From the NCBI GenBank assembly GCA_048772705.1, contig JBLWGC010000121.1, forward strand, positions 186,001 through 250,000: 64,000 nucleotides of DNA, given 5' to 3'. The DNA is from Leidyana gryllorum EB-2025a (lineage: Eukaryota; Apicomplexa). Of this stretch, positions 9,015-17,177 are shown in pieces. The position numbers and the translations under genes were made by a program. Position 1 is the stretch's first letter; each line of letters starts with the position of its first letter. Under the pieces are notes generated by a model. It searched no databases. It was not told where the DNA came from and saw only the letters and a program-made list of their open reading frames with translations.

Positions 9015-9830
9015 GTCGCCGTCTTCAAACTTGGCCCAAATCTTTGGAGCATTGAAATTGCGCTTTCTCTCCACTCAGTGGGAGGCACGCACCACACGAC
9101 AGAGCCGGGAGAGAGGATTGATTGCGGCGGTCATTGTCGAACAACAGATTGCACAACTGCCCTTATGCTGCCCTTTATTTGGAATCCTTCGCGAATCCCA
9201 CTCCATCCAGACGGGGCCAACACGGGTTCTCGCCATCCGCACCGGTGTGGTCTCCCCAAAACTTGGACACTCTGCCTACGTTGTATACCTGTTGTATCTA
9301 CGGACTTACTTCGCCGTCTTGGCCGCGCGCTCGCCTCAGCGACCCGTACACAAATGGTTCACCATCTTTTGGAGACGTGACCCCCCAATGTGGTCTATCG
9401 CCACGGTGTCGAAGGGCGGGGTGCTGTGTGGTCGCCGGGGTCAGCTGTGTTCCCTACTGGCCAGATCTGAGACTGTCGTAGGACCTCTGCTACTTGGTGG
9501 CAGAGCACTACCTGCTTCCGTAAGGTTGCGGACACATAGGCCCCCATGGCCTCAAAGCGGCCAGGACTTCCTCCGGGATTCTGGCCTCAGGTACAGGCCG
9601 TGTAGCCTGGCTGTACCACTACGTACGAGTGTAGCATTCCAGACCGCGAGCTGAAATCTTTGTCTGTCAGTCAGTCAGTCAGTCAGTTTTGTGACTAAAA
9701 GGGTCACTGAACGTAACCCACAGAACGAAGAGCCTAACAAAGTAAGTGCAGCAGAGCCGAGATAGAGTGTGAGGGTAAATTAAAAGAGAACGTTTCAAAC
9801 CTCGTTTTGAGTCATTCAACTAAACAATGA
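9015..9830. other. Spacer without gene; contains (TCAG)5 at 9667-9686
   Basis: No supported gene. Open frames on the plus strand up to 214 codons lack a plausible start context, domain or relative and overlap each other. A five-copy TCAG microsatellite stands at 9667-9686. Confidence 0.4.
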
Positions 9831-9867
9831 ATACTCAAGCTGATCTTTCCAAAAACGGACTGAAATC

Positions 9868-10071
9868 TCAAAGAGCGATCTGTTTCAGAGTCAACAGACC
9901 GACCAGAGGAGTCACTCCCGCGAGATAATTGATCGCTCCGTCTTTCTTCGTAGTCGTCGAAGTCGTTGTTGTGGGAGTCGTAGTGGTGGTGGTCGTCGTT
10001 GTACTGGGCTCGTCCTCCTGGGCGGCGGCCAAAGTGGCAAAGACAACAGTGAAGAGAGTAAGGAACTTCAT
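9868..10071 (-). CDS. 67-aa mini-mucin (copy 4, end of the reverse array)
   Basis: Reverse-strand copy with the same signal peptide, Thr block and tail; it ends in QIAL and shares its 3' flank (TTTCAGTCCGTTTTTGGAAA on its own strand) with copies 1 and 3. Its 5' flank has the palindrome at 10156-10176. It is the distal gene of the three-member reverse array, mirroring copy 3 of the forward array. Confidence 0.75.
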   Translation of the reverse strand: MKFLTLFTVVFATLAAAQEDEPSTTTTTTTTTPTTTTSTTTKKDGAINYLAGVTPLVGLLTLKQIAL

Positions 10072-10155
10072 TTTTAGCGATCTGAAGAAGTGTTATCTCT
10101 CAAATGGGGAAGTCCCAACAAGGGAGACGGGAGGAGACAGACACTTGACACCCAC

Positions 10156-10176
10156 ACGTCGGCTAAGATCCGACGT
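10156..10176. promoter_or_regulatory. Palindrome upstream of mini-mucin copy 4
   Basis: The same 7-bp inverted repeat (ACGTCGG ... CCGACGT) as at 6576 and 6952, 84 bp from the ATG of copy 4 on the reverse strand. Confidence 0.55.
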
Positions 10177-10243
10177 CTCGTTAACAATGTTCCGACATTC
10201 ACAATAGAATCACAAAACTGATCATTTCAAATTTGAAGAAAAC

Positions 10244-10447
10244 TCAAAAAGCGATCTGTTTCAAAGTCAACAGACCGACCAGAGGAGTCACTCCCGCGAG
10301 ATAATTGATCGCTCCGTCTTTCTTCGTAGTCGTCGAAGTCGTTGTTGTGGGAGTCGTAGTGGTGGTGGTCGTCGTTGTACTGGGCTCGTCCTCCTGGCCC
10401 GCGGCCAAAGTGGCAAAGACAACAGTGAAGACAGTAAGGAACTTCAT
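10244..10447 (-). CDS. 67-aa mini-mucin (copy 5, middle of the reverse array)
   Basis: Reverse-strand copy. It differs from the consensus in the signal peptide region: Leu to Val at residue 6 and Ala to Gly just before the likely cleavage Gln. It ends in QIAF. It begins 376 bp from copies 4 and 6. The differences are few and conservative, so the gene is probably functional. Confidence 0.75.
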   Translation of the reverse strand: MKFLTVFTVVFATLAAGQEDEPSTTTTTTTTTPTTTTSTTTKKDGAINYLAGVTPLVGLLTLKQIAF

Positions 10448-10531
10448 TTTTAGCGATCTGAAGAAGTGTTATCTCTCAAATGGGGAAGTCCCAACAACGG
10501 AGACGGGAGGAGACAGACACTTGACACCCAC

Positions 10532-10552
10532 ACGTCGGCTAAGATCCGACAT
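10532..10552. promoter_or_regulatory. Palindrome upstream of copy 5, one base altered
   Basis: Same element and same distance as the other three, but one arm reads CCGACAT instead of CCGACGT (change at 10551), which breaks one base pair of the inverted repeat. Confidence 0.5.
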
Positions 10553-10619
10553 CTCGTTAACAATGTTCCGACATTCACAATAGAATCACAAAACTGATCA
10601 TTTCAAATTTGAAGAAAAC

Positions 10620-10823
10620 TCAAAAAGCGATCTGTTTCAAAGTCAACAGACCGACCAGAGGAGTCACTCCCGCGAGATAATTGATCGCTCCGTCTTTCTT
10701 CGTAGTCGTCGAAGTCGTTGTTGTGGGAGTCGTAGTGGTGGTGGTCGTCGTTGTACTGGGCTCGTCCTCCTGGGCGGCGGCCAAAGTGGCAAAGACAACA
10801 GTGAAGAGAGTAAGGAACTTCAT
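10620..10823 (-). CDS. 67-aa mini-mucin (copy 6, first of the reverse array)
   Basis: The promoter-proximal gene of the reverse array, with signal peptide, Thr block and tail ending QIAF. Unlike copies 2 to 5 it has no ACGTCGG palindrome: upstream of its ATG the sequence is unrelated, so the duplicated unit ends at or near its start codon. It may therefore be regulated differently or rely on a new promoter. Confidence 0.75.
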   Translation of the reverse strand: MKFLTLFTVVFATLAAAQEDEPSTTTTTTTTTPTTTTSTTTKKDGAINYLAGVTPLVGLLTLKQIAF

Positions 10824-11225
10824 TCTCTATGCTCAAACTTTGAAGATACCTGGGTGTGATTCACGAGAAAGTCCCAAGGGAGACTGGGACACACGAAGAT
10901 CACAACAGCAAAGATTGACGTCCCCTGACCACTTTTGGAAGTTGTGGACTTTAGCACAGGCGGGGCCACTATGAGATGTTCAGATTTTATTGCTTCTACC
11001 GGAAAAAGCTTGAGTGGTGTTCAATCTGCCTGATTGCCGTGCCGAAGGGAGGGAATTAGAAAGGTACATTTGTAGTGAAAGTCGATGCGTGGGGCCCGGT
11101 GTCTCGGTGGCGTAGTGCGACCGACTCCAGAATTGTGTCTGTGACTGGGTGACCTATCGTAGGTGTGCGAGTTTGTTGTAAACTGTAAAGTAAAACTCTG
11201 TGACCTATCTTGAAATTTGACAGCA
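10824..11225. other. Spacer without gene
   Basis: About 400 bp with no supported coding frame. A tRNA-Trp-like string near 11101-11175 was examined and rejected because neither the anticodon stem nor the T arm forms. Confidence 0.4.
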
Positions 11226-11417
11226 ATGAAGTTTGTGGCAGCTTTGGCGATAGTCTTCGGTGTTGTGGCTACGGCTCAAGATACTGAAGTTGAAACCACT
11301 GTTCCATCGAGTGCTCAGGCTTCGGCAAGTACTGCTGCGCCCTCTGGCAGCCCACCATACCTCAATGGTATAACCCCAGTGTTTGGATTGCTGGCTTTGA
11401 AGTATTGGAACTTTTAG
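11226..11417 (+). CDS. Small secreted Ser/Ala-rich protein with conserved tail
   Basis: A 63-residue intronless frame from ATG 11226: signal peptide (Met-Lys-Phe-Val, hydrophobic run, ending TAQ), a short Thr/Ser/Ala region, then the family tail PYLNGITPVFGLLALKYWNF preceded by Ser-Gly-Ser. It is the shortest intact member. The ending KYWNF is close to that of the gene at 1047 (KYWAF), so these two may be sister genes although 10 kb apart. Confidence 0.7.
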   Translation: MKFVAALAIVFGVVATAQDTEVETTVPSSAQASASTAAPSGSPPYLNGITPVFGLLALKYWNF

Positions 11418-11608
11418 ATAGACTGAATGATCTTTGATTTGAATGCCTCTTGTTGACCGAGTCAAAAAGTATTTGTACCACATTCGCCTGTGGTGAAGTG
11501 TGTGAGAGTTTGTGCAATGAGCAGCCCAGAGTGTGTGTGTCTCCGAATGGATGGAAAGTGAAGAGATTTGGGTCAAGTTTGACTCCCAGTGCCCCTTATT
11601 AATTACAA

Positions 11609-12073
11609 ATGCGAGTTTGGATCTCACTGTTGGTGGTGACTTTGTACACGAAGGGTGTCGAGGCGGTTGAAGACACGGAAGCTACCGTATATATGAGCAT
11701 TAGCAGTGGTTCTGCTAAGGGATTAGAGACTCTGAAGCCAGAGGAAACGACAGCTGATGAGAGCGACGAAATAGCGTCGCGAGATACAACGGCAGCTGAG
11801 ACAACGGTGGCAGAGACGACTGCGCAAGTAGAAACTGTGGTACTTGACACTACACTCGATGATACTACAATTGTTACTGACACCGGCGAAGAAACCTTGG
11901 CCGCGAATGAAACAAGTTCTTCAGTGGCTAGTGATTTCGGCTACATGATGACTGACACTGGTGATGTGGATTTAAATGAAGAAGATACCGATGAGGCAAT
12001 GTGGGATGGAGAATTCCCCTTATTTACAATGATAGGCGGTCTCAGTAGCGCTGTGATTGTCGGACTCTTATAG
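11609..12073 (+). CDS. Secreted acidic Thr-rich protein with hydrophobic C-terminus
   Basis: A 154-residue intronless frame: N-terminal signal peptide (residues 1-19, ending GVEA), an acidic Thr/Glu/Asp-rich body with repeated AETT and DTT units, and a C-terminal hydrophobic stretch LFTMIGGLSSAVIVGLL that ends the protein. This is the layout expected of a GPI-anchored protein. Its tail does not carry the G-[VI]-T-P...K motif, so it is only a relative by design, not clearly by descent. Confidence 0.65.
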   Translation: MRVWISLLVVTLYTKGVEAVEDTEATVYMSISSGSAKGLETLKPEETTADESDEIASRDTTAAETTVAETTAQVETVVLDTTLDDTTIVTDTGEETLAANETSSSVASDFGYMMTDTGDVDLNEEDTDEAMWDGEFPLFTMIGGLSSAVIVGLL

Positions 12074-12160
12074 ACAGAGTATGGTGCCGGCTGCTGCACC
12101 TCCGACGCACGAAAGGTGCGTGTGTGTTCCGGTGCACCCTGAAGAGAGACACAACTGAAG

Positions 12161-12343
12161 ATGAAATTCACCAGCATCCTTTTCCTTGCTTTCGGCTTCT
12201 TGGCCGTTGCCAACGCCCAGTCGGATACCACCAAGGCTGAAGACTCTACCACCTCCGCGGGAAGCAGCACCAGCAAGAGCGGAGTTGCGCCTTTCATGGT
12301 TCTTGGAGTTCCGATGATCACCATGCTGGCCTACAACATGTGA
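12161..12343 (+). CDS. 60-aa secreted Ser/Thr-rich protein
   Basis: A very short frame with signal peptide (Met-Lys-Phe-Thr, ending ANAQ), a Ser/Thr-rich middle and a hydrophobic end, VAPFMVLGVPMITMLAYNM, preceded by Ser-Gly. The tail may be a diverged version of the family motif (GVP in place of GVTP, no terminal Lys-Tyr). It lies 55 bp upstream of the zinc-ribbon-like gene on the same strand. Confidence 0.6.
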   Translation: MKFTSILFLAFGFLAVANAQSDTTKAEDSTTSAGSSTSKSGVAPFMVLGVPMITMLAYNM

Positions 12344-12398
12344 ACTTTTGATGTGATTGAACACTGAGTGCCACTTGATTAGCAAATAAAAACAAAGA

Positions 12399-13766
12399 AT
12401 GTCCCACGGTAATTGTCACTGCCCGGTATGTGGCACTGCCGCGCCTATTGAATGCGCTGCCGGTCACAGTGCAAAAGCACGGTGCCCTGACTGCTCCTAT
12501 CCAATCAAGTTTGACAAATTCACCTACATACCCGGCATCCACCCACGACCTCTCGCCAATTTGATATGTGACGATTGTCACGAACCTATTGAGCCTTCGG
12601 CCTGTTGCGCGGCCCCAATGGTACTTTGGTGTGTCCTATGCGCTTCGGTAAGCCTCAGTGCCAGCCCTATAAGTCTGTATCAGCGAGAGCACAAGGTGGC
12701 ACTGACTCAAGACGGCCCCCAGCCTCAGTTCGTCACGCCCTACCATTCATCCCAGCTGCCCCCAGCGGCTGGCCCAGAACACTCTCAAGCCTCAACCATC
12801 GATGCCCACACTCCCCTACGATGGAGGTTAGAACAGAGCCTCCCCGAAATGGACCCTCGATTGGATGAGCTCTGGCGTCGATGGGGCGGCACACTGCTTC
12901 TCCATCACATTCTTGACACCTGGAGACCTGAAGCTGTGGCTGCGACTCTCTCTAACCGGGTGAAATATGGGTTCAGAACGGGAATACGCAATGCCATCGA
13001 CGTCACCATGGAACAGACTCACCAGCAGGCGGCGTCTTATTTTGTTCACGACGGATGTCCACGCTGCGGGTTTATCGTCGTTGTGCGTATCACGCGATAT
13101 GAGTTGTTCCTCGTATGCCGTATCTGCGATTGGAACAGAGCAGTTCCCAGAATGGCCTTATTGGGAGGTGAGTTGACAAATGTTCTTTTCAACCTGAACA
13201 CACATTCCCGCCTCGCAGCTGTCGAGAACCACGACTGTGTCGACCCTCTCATGTCGCCAAGAATCCATTCTTTGGGCCCCGTGAAGGACAGCGGTGACCG
13301 CGAGGCGCAAGTCGCGGCGGTGGAGTACCAATTGATGGACATCCATCTGCTCAATGGGGGACATATGATACCGCCACATTCTACAGAGGCCCTCCGCAAG
13401 TCTAATCATCAACGCATTCAGGCACTCACGAGCAATCAAAAAGTCACCTTGACTCATTTGCTCAGTTCCCTGGGCGTTGGGGCCATAGAAATGCTGAATA
13501 AAGGCACACCTTCCCACGAGCGCTGCAAGACTTGCGGTTTCACCATAGCAAAGAAGACTAATCTGACCTCAGTCTGCCCCCTCGGCTGTCTACCGCCCGT
13601 CGTTGCACTCAGCTGTGTCGAGGAATCCTGGGAAGACCTCGCCGACATCGGAGACGACTTCGAACAGGAAACCTCCACAGAACAGCGAGGAAGGGTGGGT
13701 GCCGGTGGGCAACGAGGACTTGCTCCTCAACCGCAACCACAGGAGCAATCAAGTCCCAACTGGTAG
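12399..13766 (+). CDS. Cys-rich protein with several zinc-ribbon-like CxxC pairs
   Basis: An intronless 455-residue frame. CxxC or similar pairs occur in at least five places: CPVC and CPDC near residues 8-32, CDDC near 57, CPRCGF with CRIC around 220-240, and CKTCGF with CPLGC around 368-390, each flanked by short hydrophobic strands as in zinc ribbons. The region between is mainly helical and the C-terminus is Gly/Gln/Pro-rich. I do not recognise the family. Multiple ribbons suggest a nucleic-acid-binding or protein-binding scaffold (inference). No signal peptide, so it is probably cytosolic or nuclear, unlike the secreted proteins just upstream. Confidence 0.65.
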   Translation: MSHGNCHCPVCGTAAPIECAAGHSAKARCPDCSYPIKFDKFTYIPGIHPRPLANLICDDCHEPIEPSACCAAPMVLWCVLCASVSLSASPISLYQREHKVALTQDGPQPQFVTPYHSSQLPPAAGPEHSQASTIDAHTPLRWRLEQSLPEMDPRLDELWRRWGGTLLLHHILDTWRPEAVAATLSNRVKYGFRTGIRNAIDVTMEQTHQQAASYFVHDGCPRCGFIVVVRITRYELFLVCRICDWNRAVPRMALLGGELTNVLFNLNTHSRLAAVENHDCVDPLMSPRIHSLGPVKDSGDREAQVAAVEYQLMDIHLLNGGHMIPPHSTEALRKSNHQRIQALTSNQKVTLTHLLSSLGVGAIEMLNKGTPSHERCKTCGFTIAKKTNLTSVCPLGCLPPVVALSCVEESWEDLADIGDDFEQETSTEQRGRVGAGGQRGLAPQPQPQEQSSPNW

Positions 13767-13860
13767 GACTCACTCACTTTCCAACATACGATAATCTGAT
13801 TAATATATAGGGTTGATGATCATTGACCGATTACTAAAGAAGAAAAGTTGATGAAATACG

Positions 13861-14733
13861 TCACACGCTGACCTCAGTGAAGGACTGCCTGGTGACTGCT
13901 ATGCGGAGGACGCGAATATAAAACGCTCCCTCCTCCACGTCTTTGACCGGGACACATTGGAGCTTGTCAACCCGGAAGGTACCACAAGTCTGATGGAGCT
14001 CTTGTAAAGTGTTCTTTGCATTCGACGAGACCGTCGCCTCCCGAAGCTCCACAACAGCCCTTGCCAGCCGCTCTTGGGTCGCCGCCCAGACAAGAAACAG
14101 CTCACGCAAGTTTGCTGCCGACTCAACAATCAACTTGGCCCCGTAGGAGCTGGCGAAAATGGCAGCATCTCGCATCACAGCGATACCCTCCCGCGCGTTC
14201 GGAAGCCATACTCCATCCAGTTGCGGAAGCTCCAGGTAGACGAGAGGGTGGTAATACCACAAGGAAAGACGGCTGCATTGACTGAGGTTCGCCGCGACGT
14301 GATCGAATAGCTCCTCAGCTGACGTCTCGGAATGCCACTTCAACTCCTTCACAACCAGAGGTCTGACGCGTAGACTAAGCGACTTTGTCGCAATATCAAA
14401 TGGTGCCTTTGTTCGACTCTCCAACTCGATGACCAGTTCTTCTTCCGCCCTCGCGATTATTGTATCCAGCAGTGTCTGATAAAAGGCCCAGTCGTCCTCG
14501 TCGGCGTCTTCTTCCAACCGCACTCGGACCGATCTCACATTATGCAGCGATGACGAAATCCACTCATCCAGTATTTCAGCCGAGTAAGATCGTCTCAAAA
14601 GTCCAAGATCTCGAATCGTCAATTGATCTCCACCCAGGGCGACATGGAGGCTCCATGAATCTCGCACCAAATGCTCAAATGCCGGGTGCTCGAGTCCTAG
14701 GAAACCTGCCAGCCGCGCCTGAGCTGCCAGCAT
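13861..14733 (-). CDS. Leu-rich orphan protein, F-box-cluster member C
   Basis: A 290-residue intronless frame, the last of four head-to-tail minus-strand genes. It is Leu- and Ala-rich, mostly helical by eye, without signal peptide or membrane helix. It lacks a clear F-box. Its ATG stands 21 bp after the stop of the gene upstream, with only a T-rich spacer between. Similar length and composition to its two neighbours suggests a local family, but I cannot show homology by eye with confidence. Confidence 0.55.
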   Translation of the reverse strand: MLAAQARLAGFLGLEHPAFEHLVRDSWSLHVALGGDQLTIRDLGLLRRSYSAEILDEWISSSLHNVRSVRVRLEEDADEDDWAFYQTLLDTIIARAEEELVIELESRTKAPFDIATKSLSLRVRPLVVKELKWHSETSAEELFDHVAANLSQCSRLSLWYYHPLVYLELPQLDGVWLPNAREGIAVMRDAAIFASSYGAKLIVESAANLRELFLVWAATQERLARAVVELREATVSSNAKNTLQELHQTCGTFRVDKLQCVPVKDVEEGAFYIRVLRIAVTRQSFTEVSV

Positions 14734-14754
14734 TTTATAATGAAAAAAAATACT

Positions 14755-15867
14755 TTAGCGACAATTCCAGGTGCGAGGCTCAAAGTACTTCTGATGCCAT
14801 TCCTCAGCACGTAATTTCAGAGTAGAGGAATCCCAACTACACAGCATACTCAGTGAAGTACTCAGATCAGAGATAAATCGATCGACGCTCGGTAGCAGCC
14901 CCTCCATTCCGCGGGAACGTAACCGGTTCCTCTTCCATACAATTCTTCGGTCGTCCGCGATCACCGTCCGCATCATTCTTTCGTACTCTTCAGCCTTCGC
15001 TTCCGGAACGCAGGCGTCTACTAATCTAATTTCCAGGCCTTGATTCATTGCGGGTTGCGAATGCGAACTGGCATCAAGTTTGGCGTCAGCCACTCTTCGC
15101 TCATTGACAGGAGACGCAGTTTCCGGACACTCAAAAGGATAATGTTCCATCCATATACTCCAGAGAGCGACGCAGAGCAGGAAATGACGAACATTACCCA
15201 GCCGCGCAATCCTTACATTATGGCAGTGAGCAGCCAAAACAGCTTTGAGATCCTCCAATGTTTGACACCCTGAGCCAATACAACAACGGATCATGACGTC
15301 TCGTGGGATTTGGGTGCGTGGCGCCAGTGGCAAAGCCAATTGTTGCAGTTTTGATGGAGGCCCGTTTGGCCCGTCGAAAAATCGTGTGCACACATATTCT
15401 GTAAGAGTGACGGGTGTGCCTTCTGGGTAGGAAGGTACTGCAATGCCAAGGCACCGGAGCCGGGGATACCATTGGGGGGTGACATTGAAGACGGTTGTTC
15501 CTGGTCGATGTTCGTTGGAGGGGACAATGGGGCCATCAAAGACAAAGCTTTCGAGATGAGGGCCAGTGGTAGAAAGAAAGTTAATTAGATCGCAGAATCT
15601 AAATCCAGCGGTGGGATCGCACATTTGTTGCTCCGCTGTTTCCTGGTACAGGAAGGTGACAAGTCTGGGCATTATTGATGATAAGAAGGGCACTAGCACA
15701 GTGTCACGAAAGGGTTCCGAGTGTAACATTGAGGGAGTGATGGACACATTTTGTGTATATTTGACAAGCACAGTAAGTATTTCGGGGATGTCGTGAGCAA
15801 ATTGCAGGGAAGTATCTAAAGGGAGGAACGCGAGTGTGTGAGCAAGGCAGTCATTGGATAGGTACAT
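14755..15867 (-). CDS. Leu-rich orphan protein, F-box-cluster member B
   Basis: A 370-residue intronless frame when read from ATG 15867; 15 further codons are open upstream but overlap the previous gene. Residues 1-40 (MYLSNDCLAHTLAFLPL and following) have the Leu/Ile spacing of a weak F-box-like helix pair. The C-terminus KYFEPRTWNC resembles the end of member A (HFFPNAWTPRK). If homologous, these would be F-box-type substrate receptors for SCF ubiquitin ligases (inference). The start lies only 4 bp after the TAA of member A. Confidence 0.55.
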   Translation of the reverse strand: MYLSNDCLAHTLAFLPLDTSLQFAHDIPEILTVLVKYTQNVSITPSMLHSEPFRDTVLVPFLSSIMPRLVTFLYQETAEQQMCDPTAGFRFCDLINFLSTTGPHLESFVFDGPIVPSNEHRPGTTVFNVTPQWYPRLRCLGIAVPSYPEGTPVTLTEYVCTRFFDGPNGPPSKLQQLALPLAPRTQIPRDVMIRCCIGSGCQTLEDLKAVLAAHCHNVRIARLGNVRHFLLCVALWSIWMEHYPFECPETASPVNERRVADAKLDASSHSQPAMNQGLEIRLVDACVPEAKAEEYERMMRTVIADDRRIVWKRNRLRSRGMEGLLPSVDRFISDLSTSLSMLCSWDSSTLKLRAEEWHQKYFEPRTWNCR

Positions 15868-15871
15868 ATTG

Positions 15872-17140
15872 TTATGGAGTATCGACAAAGACTTTTCGAG
15901 GGGTCCAGGCATTGGGGAAAAAGTGGGTGGTGATCCAGTTGTAAACCCTATCTGTGACTACCTGGTGGGTCCATTCTGGAAAGACGATTTGGACGAGCTC
16001 TTCGACATTCTGGAGCCTCAAATGAGGGAAGTCGGGTGTGGCTTGGTCGACCAAAATTCCGACATTTTCCTTGAGAATCTGGATGCATGGGAGTGATTTG
16101 ATGACTTGGTAGATCGCTAGAAATGAAAGGAAGTTGGCTCGCGGGAGCAAGACTTCCATGTTGCCGATCTGAATGATTGGGAGTGTTTGTTGTTGTTCAG
16201 GCGTGTCATAGATGCGGCGCAGTTCGGCAGCACAGCTGAGGGTGACTAGACTCGGTAGGGAGGAACAGTAGTCGAAGCGTAAGGCTTGAGGGTAGAAGCC
16301 GCGTTGATGGAGATTGAGCATCCTGTGAACCACATCGAAGCTCTGCTTCCCGAGTACATCCTGAGTGACAACACATCGTGGAAGGTTTAAAAGTACCCTT
16401 TCACTGATTATATCCGGATTGAATTCCATCCAGGCGGTCTCATCCAGGATCATCTCCACTAACTTTGGCGATTTTTGGATCTTTGGGAGAAAGTTGTCTC
16501 TCGCAATTATGACGCTCGCCAATAGCTCGTCTTCGCTCGCCGGACAAGTCCACTGGTATGACCGCAGATTTGGGCACCCGTCATCTGGCGACGACCTTTG
16601 CTGATTTTTCTCGAACGACGCTTCCAGGACGACGAGAGGGACAAACTTGTTGGGCAAAGGGATTGTTCGTCCGTGGACGATGAAAGTGCGCAGCGTATGC
16701 CGAGCTAAGGTGACGAGCTCTAAAAGCTCAATGATAGAAGCCGCTGGCACCTCATATTGAAGCAGTGGAGACGCGTCTCCCTCAGTGAGGCCCACTTGGA
16801 TCACTTGTTGGTTGCGGTTGAATTGGTGGCCGAGTCCGCCGTTGGGGACCGGGTCGACTCGCAGAGCAGCGTACCGAGGGAAGTGGAGTTTCCGAATGCA
16901 TTTTATAGTTCGAAGAAAGGGTAACGACCTCCGGAATGTGGTTCGGGCGGTGGCCCAATTGGGGACACTGGTACAGTCTCTCGCAAATTGGGTCAATTTA
17001 GCGTTATAGTCAAGGTGTGTGAAGATCAGTTCATCACGATAAAATGCTTTCCACGCCGTGCAAACTCGTCGCAGACGCGTGCATTCCTCAAATGATAGTA
17101 TTTCCCGCGCTAATATGCGATAAACCTCAGATAATGACAT
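15872..17140 (-). CDS. F-box-like protein, cluster member A
   Basis: A 422-residue intronless frame. The N-terminus LSEVYRILAREILSFEECTR followed by LRRVCTAWKAFYRDE fits the F-box pattern (Leu/Ile-rich helices, then RLRxVCxxW), the Skp1-binding domain of SCF ubiquitin ligase receptors. The remainder is Leu-rich without repeats regular enough to name. It lies 37 bp downstream of the proline-rich gene and 4 bp upstream of member B, all on the minus strand, so its 3' untranslated region must overlap member B or be almost absent. Confidence 0.6.
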   Translation of the reverse strand: MSLSEVYRILAREILSFEECTRLRRVCTAWKAFYRDELIFTHLDYNAKLTQFARDCTSVPNWATARTTFRRSLPFLRTIKCIRKLHFPRYAALRVDPVPNGGLGHQFNRNQQVIQVGLTEGDASPLLQYEVPAASIIELLELVTLARHTLRTFIVHGRTIPLPNKFVPLVVLEASFEKNQQRSSPDDGCPNLRSYQWTCPASEDELLASVIIARDNFLPKIQKSPKLVEMILDETAWMEFNPDIISERVLLNLPRCVVTQDVLGKQSFDVVHRMLNLHQRGFYPQALRFDYCSSLPSLVTLSCAAELRRIYDTPEQQQTLPIIQIGNMEVLLPRANFLSFLAIYQVIKSLPCIQILKENVGILVDQATPDFPHLRLQNVEELVQIVFPEWTHQVVTDRVYNWITTHFFPNAWTPRKVFVDTP

Positions 17141-17177
17141 ATTTCCACAACAAAGAAGCAGAAGATTTTAGACTAAA

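Noticed and set aside
9010-9654. A 214-codon plus-strand frame
   Set aside because: It begins within the pseudogene, has no domain or splice support and overlaps another equally long frame.
11101-11175. tRNA-Trp-like string (GGTGGCGTAGTGCGAC followed by ACTCCAGAA)
   Set aside because: The anticodon stem has two mismatches out of five and no T arm with TTCRA follows. At most a relic.
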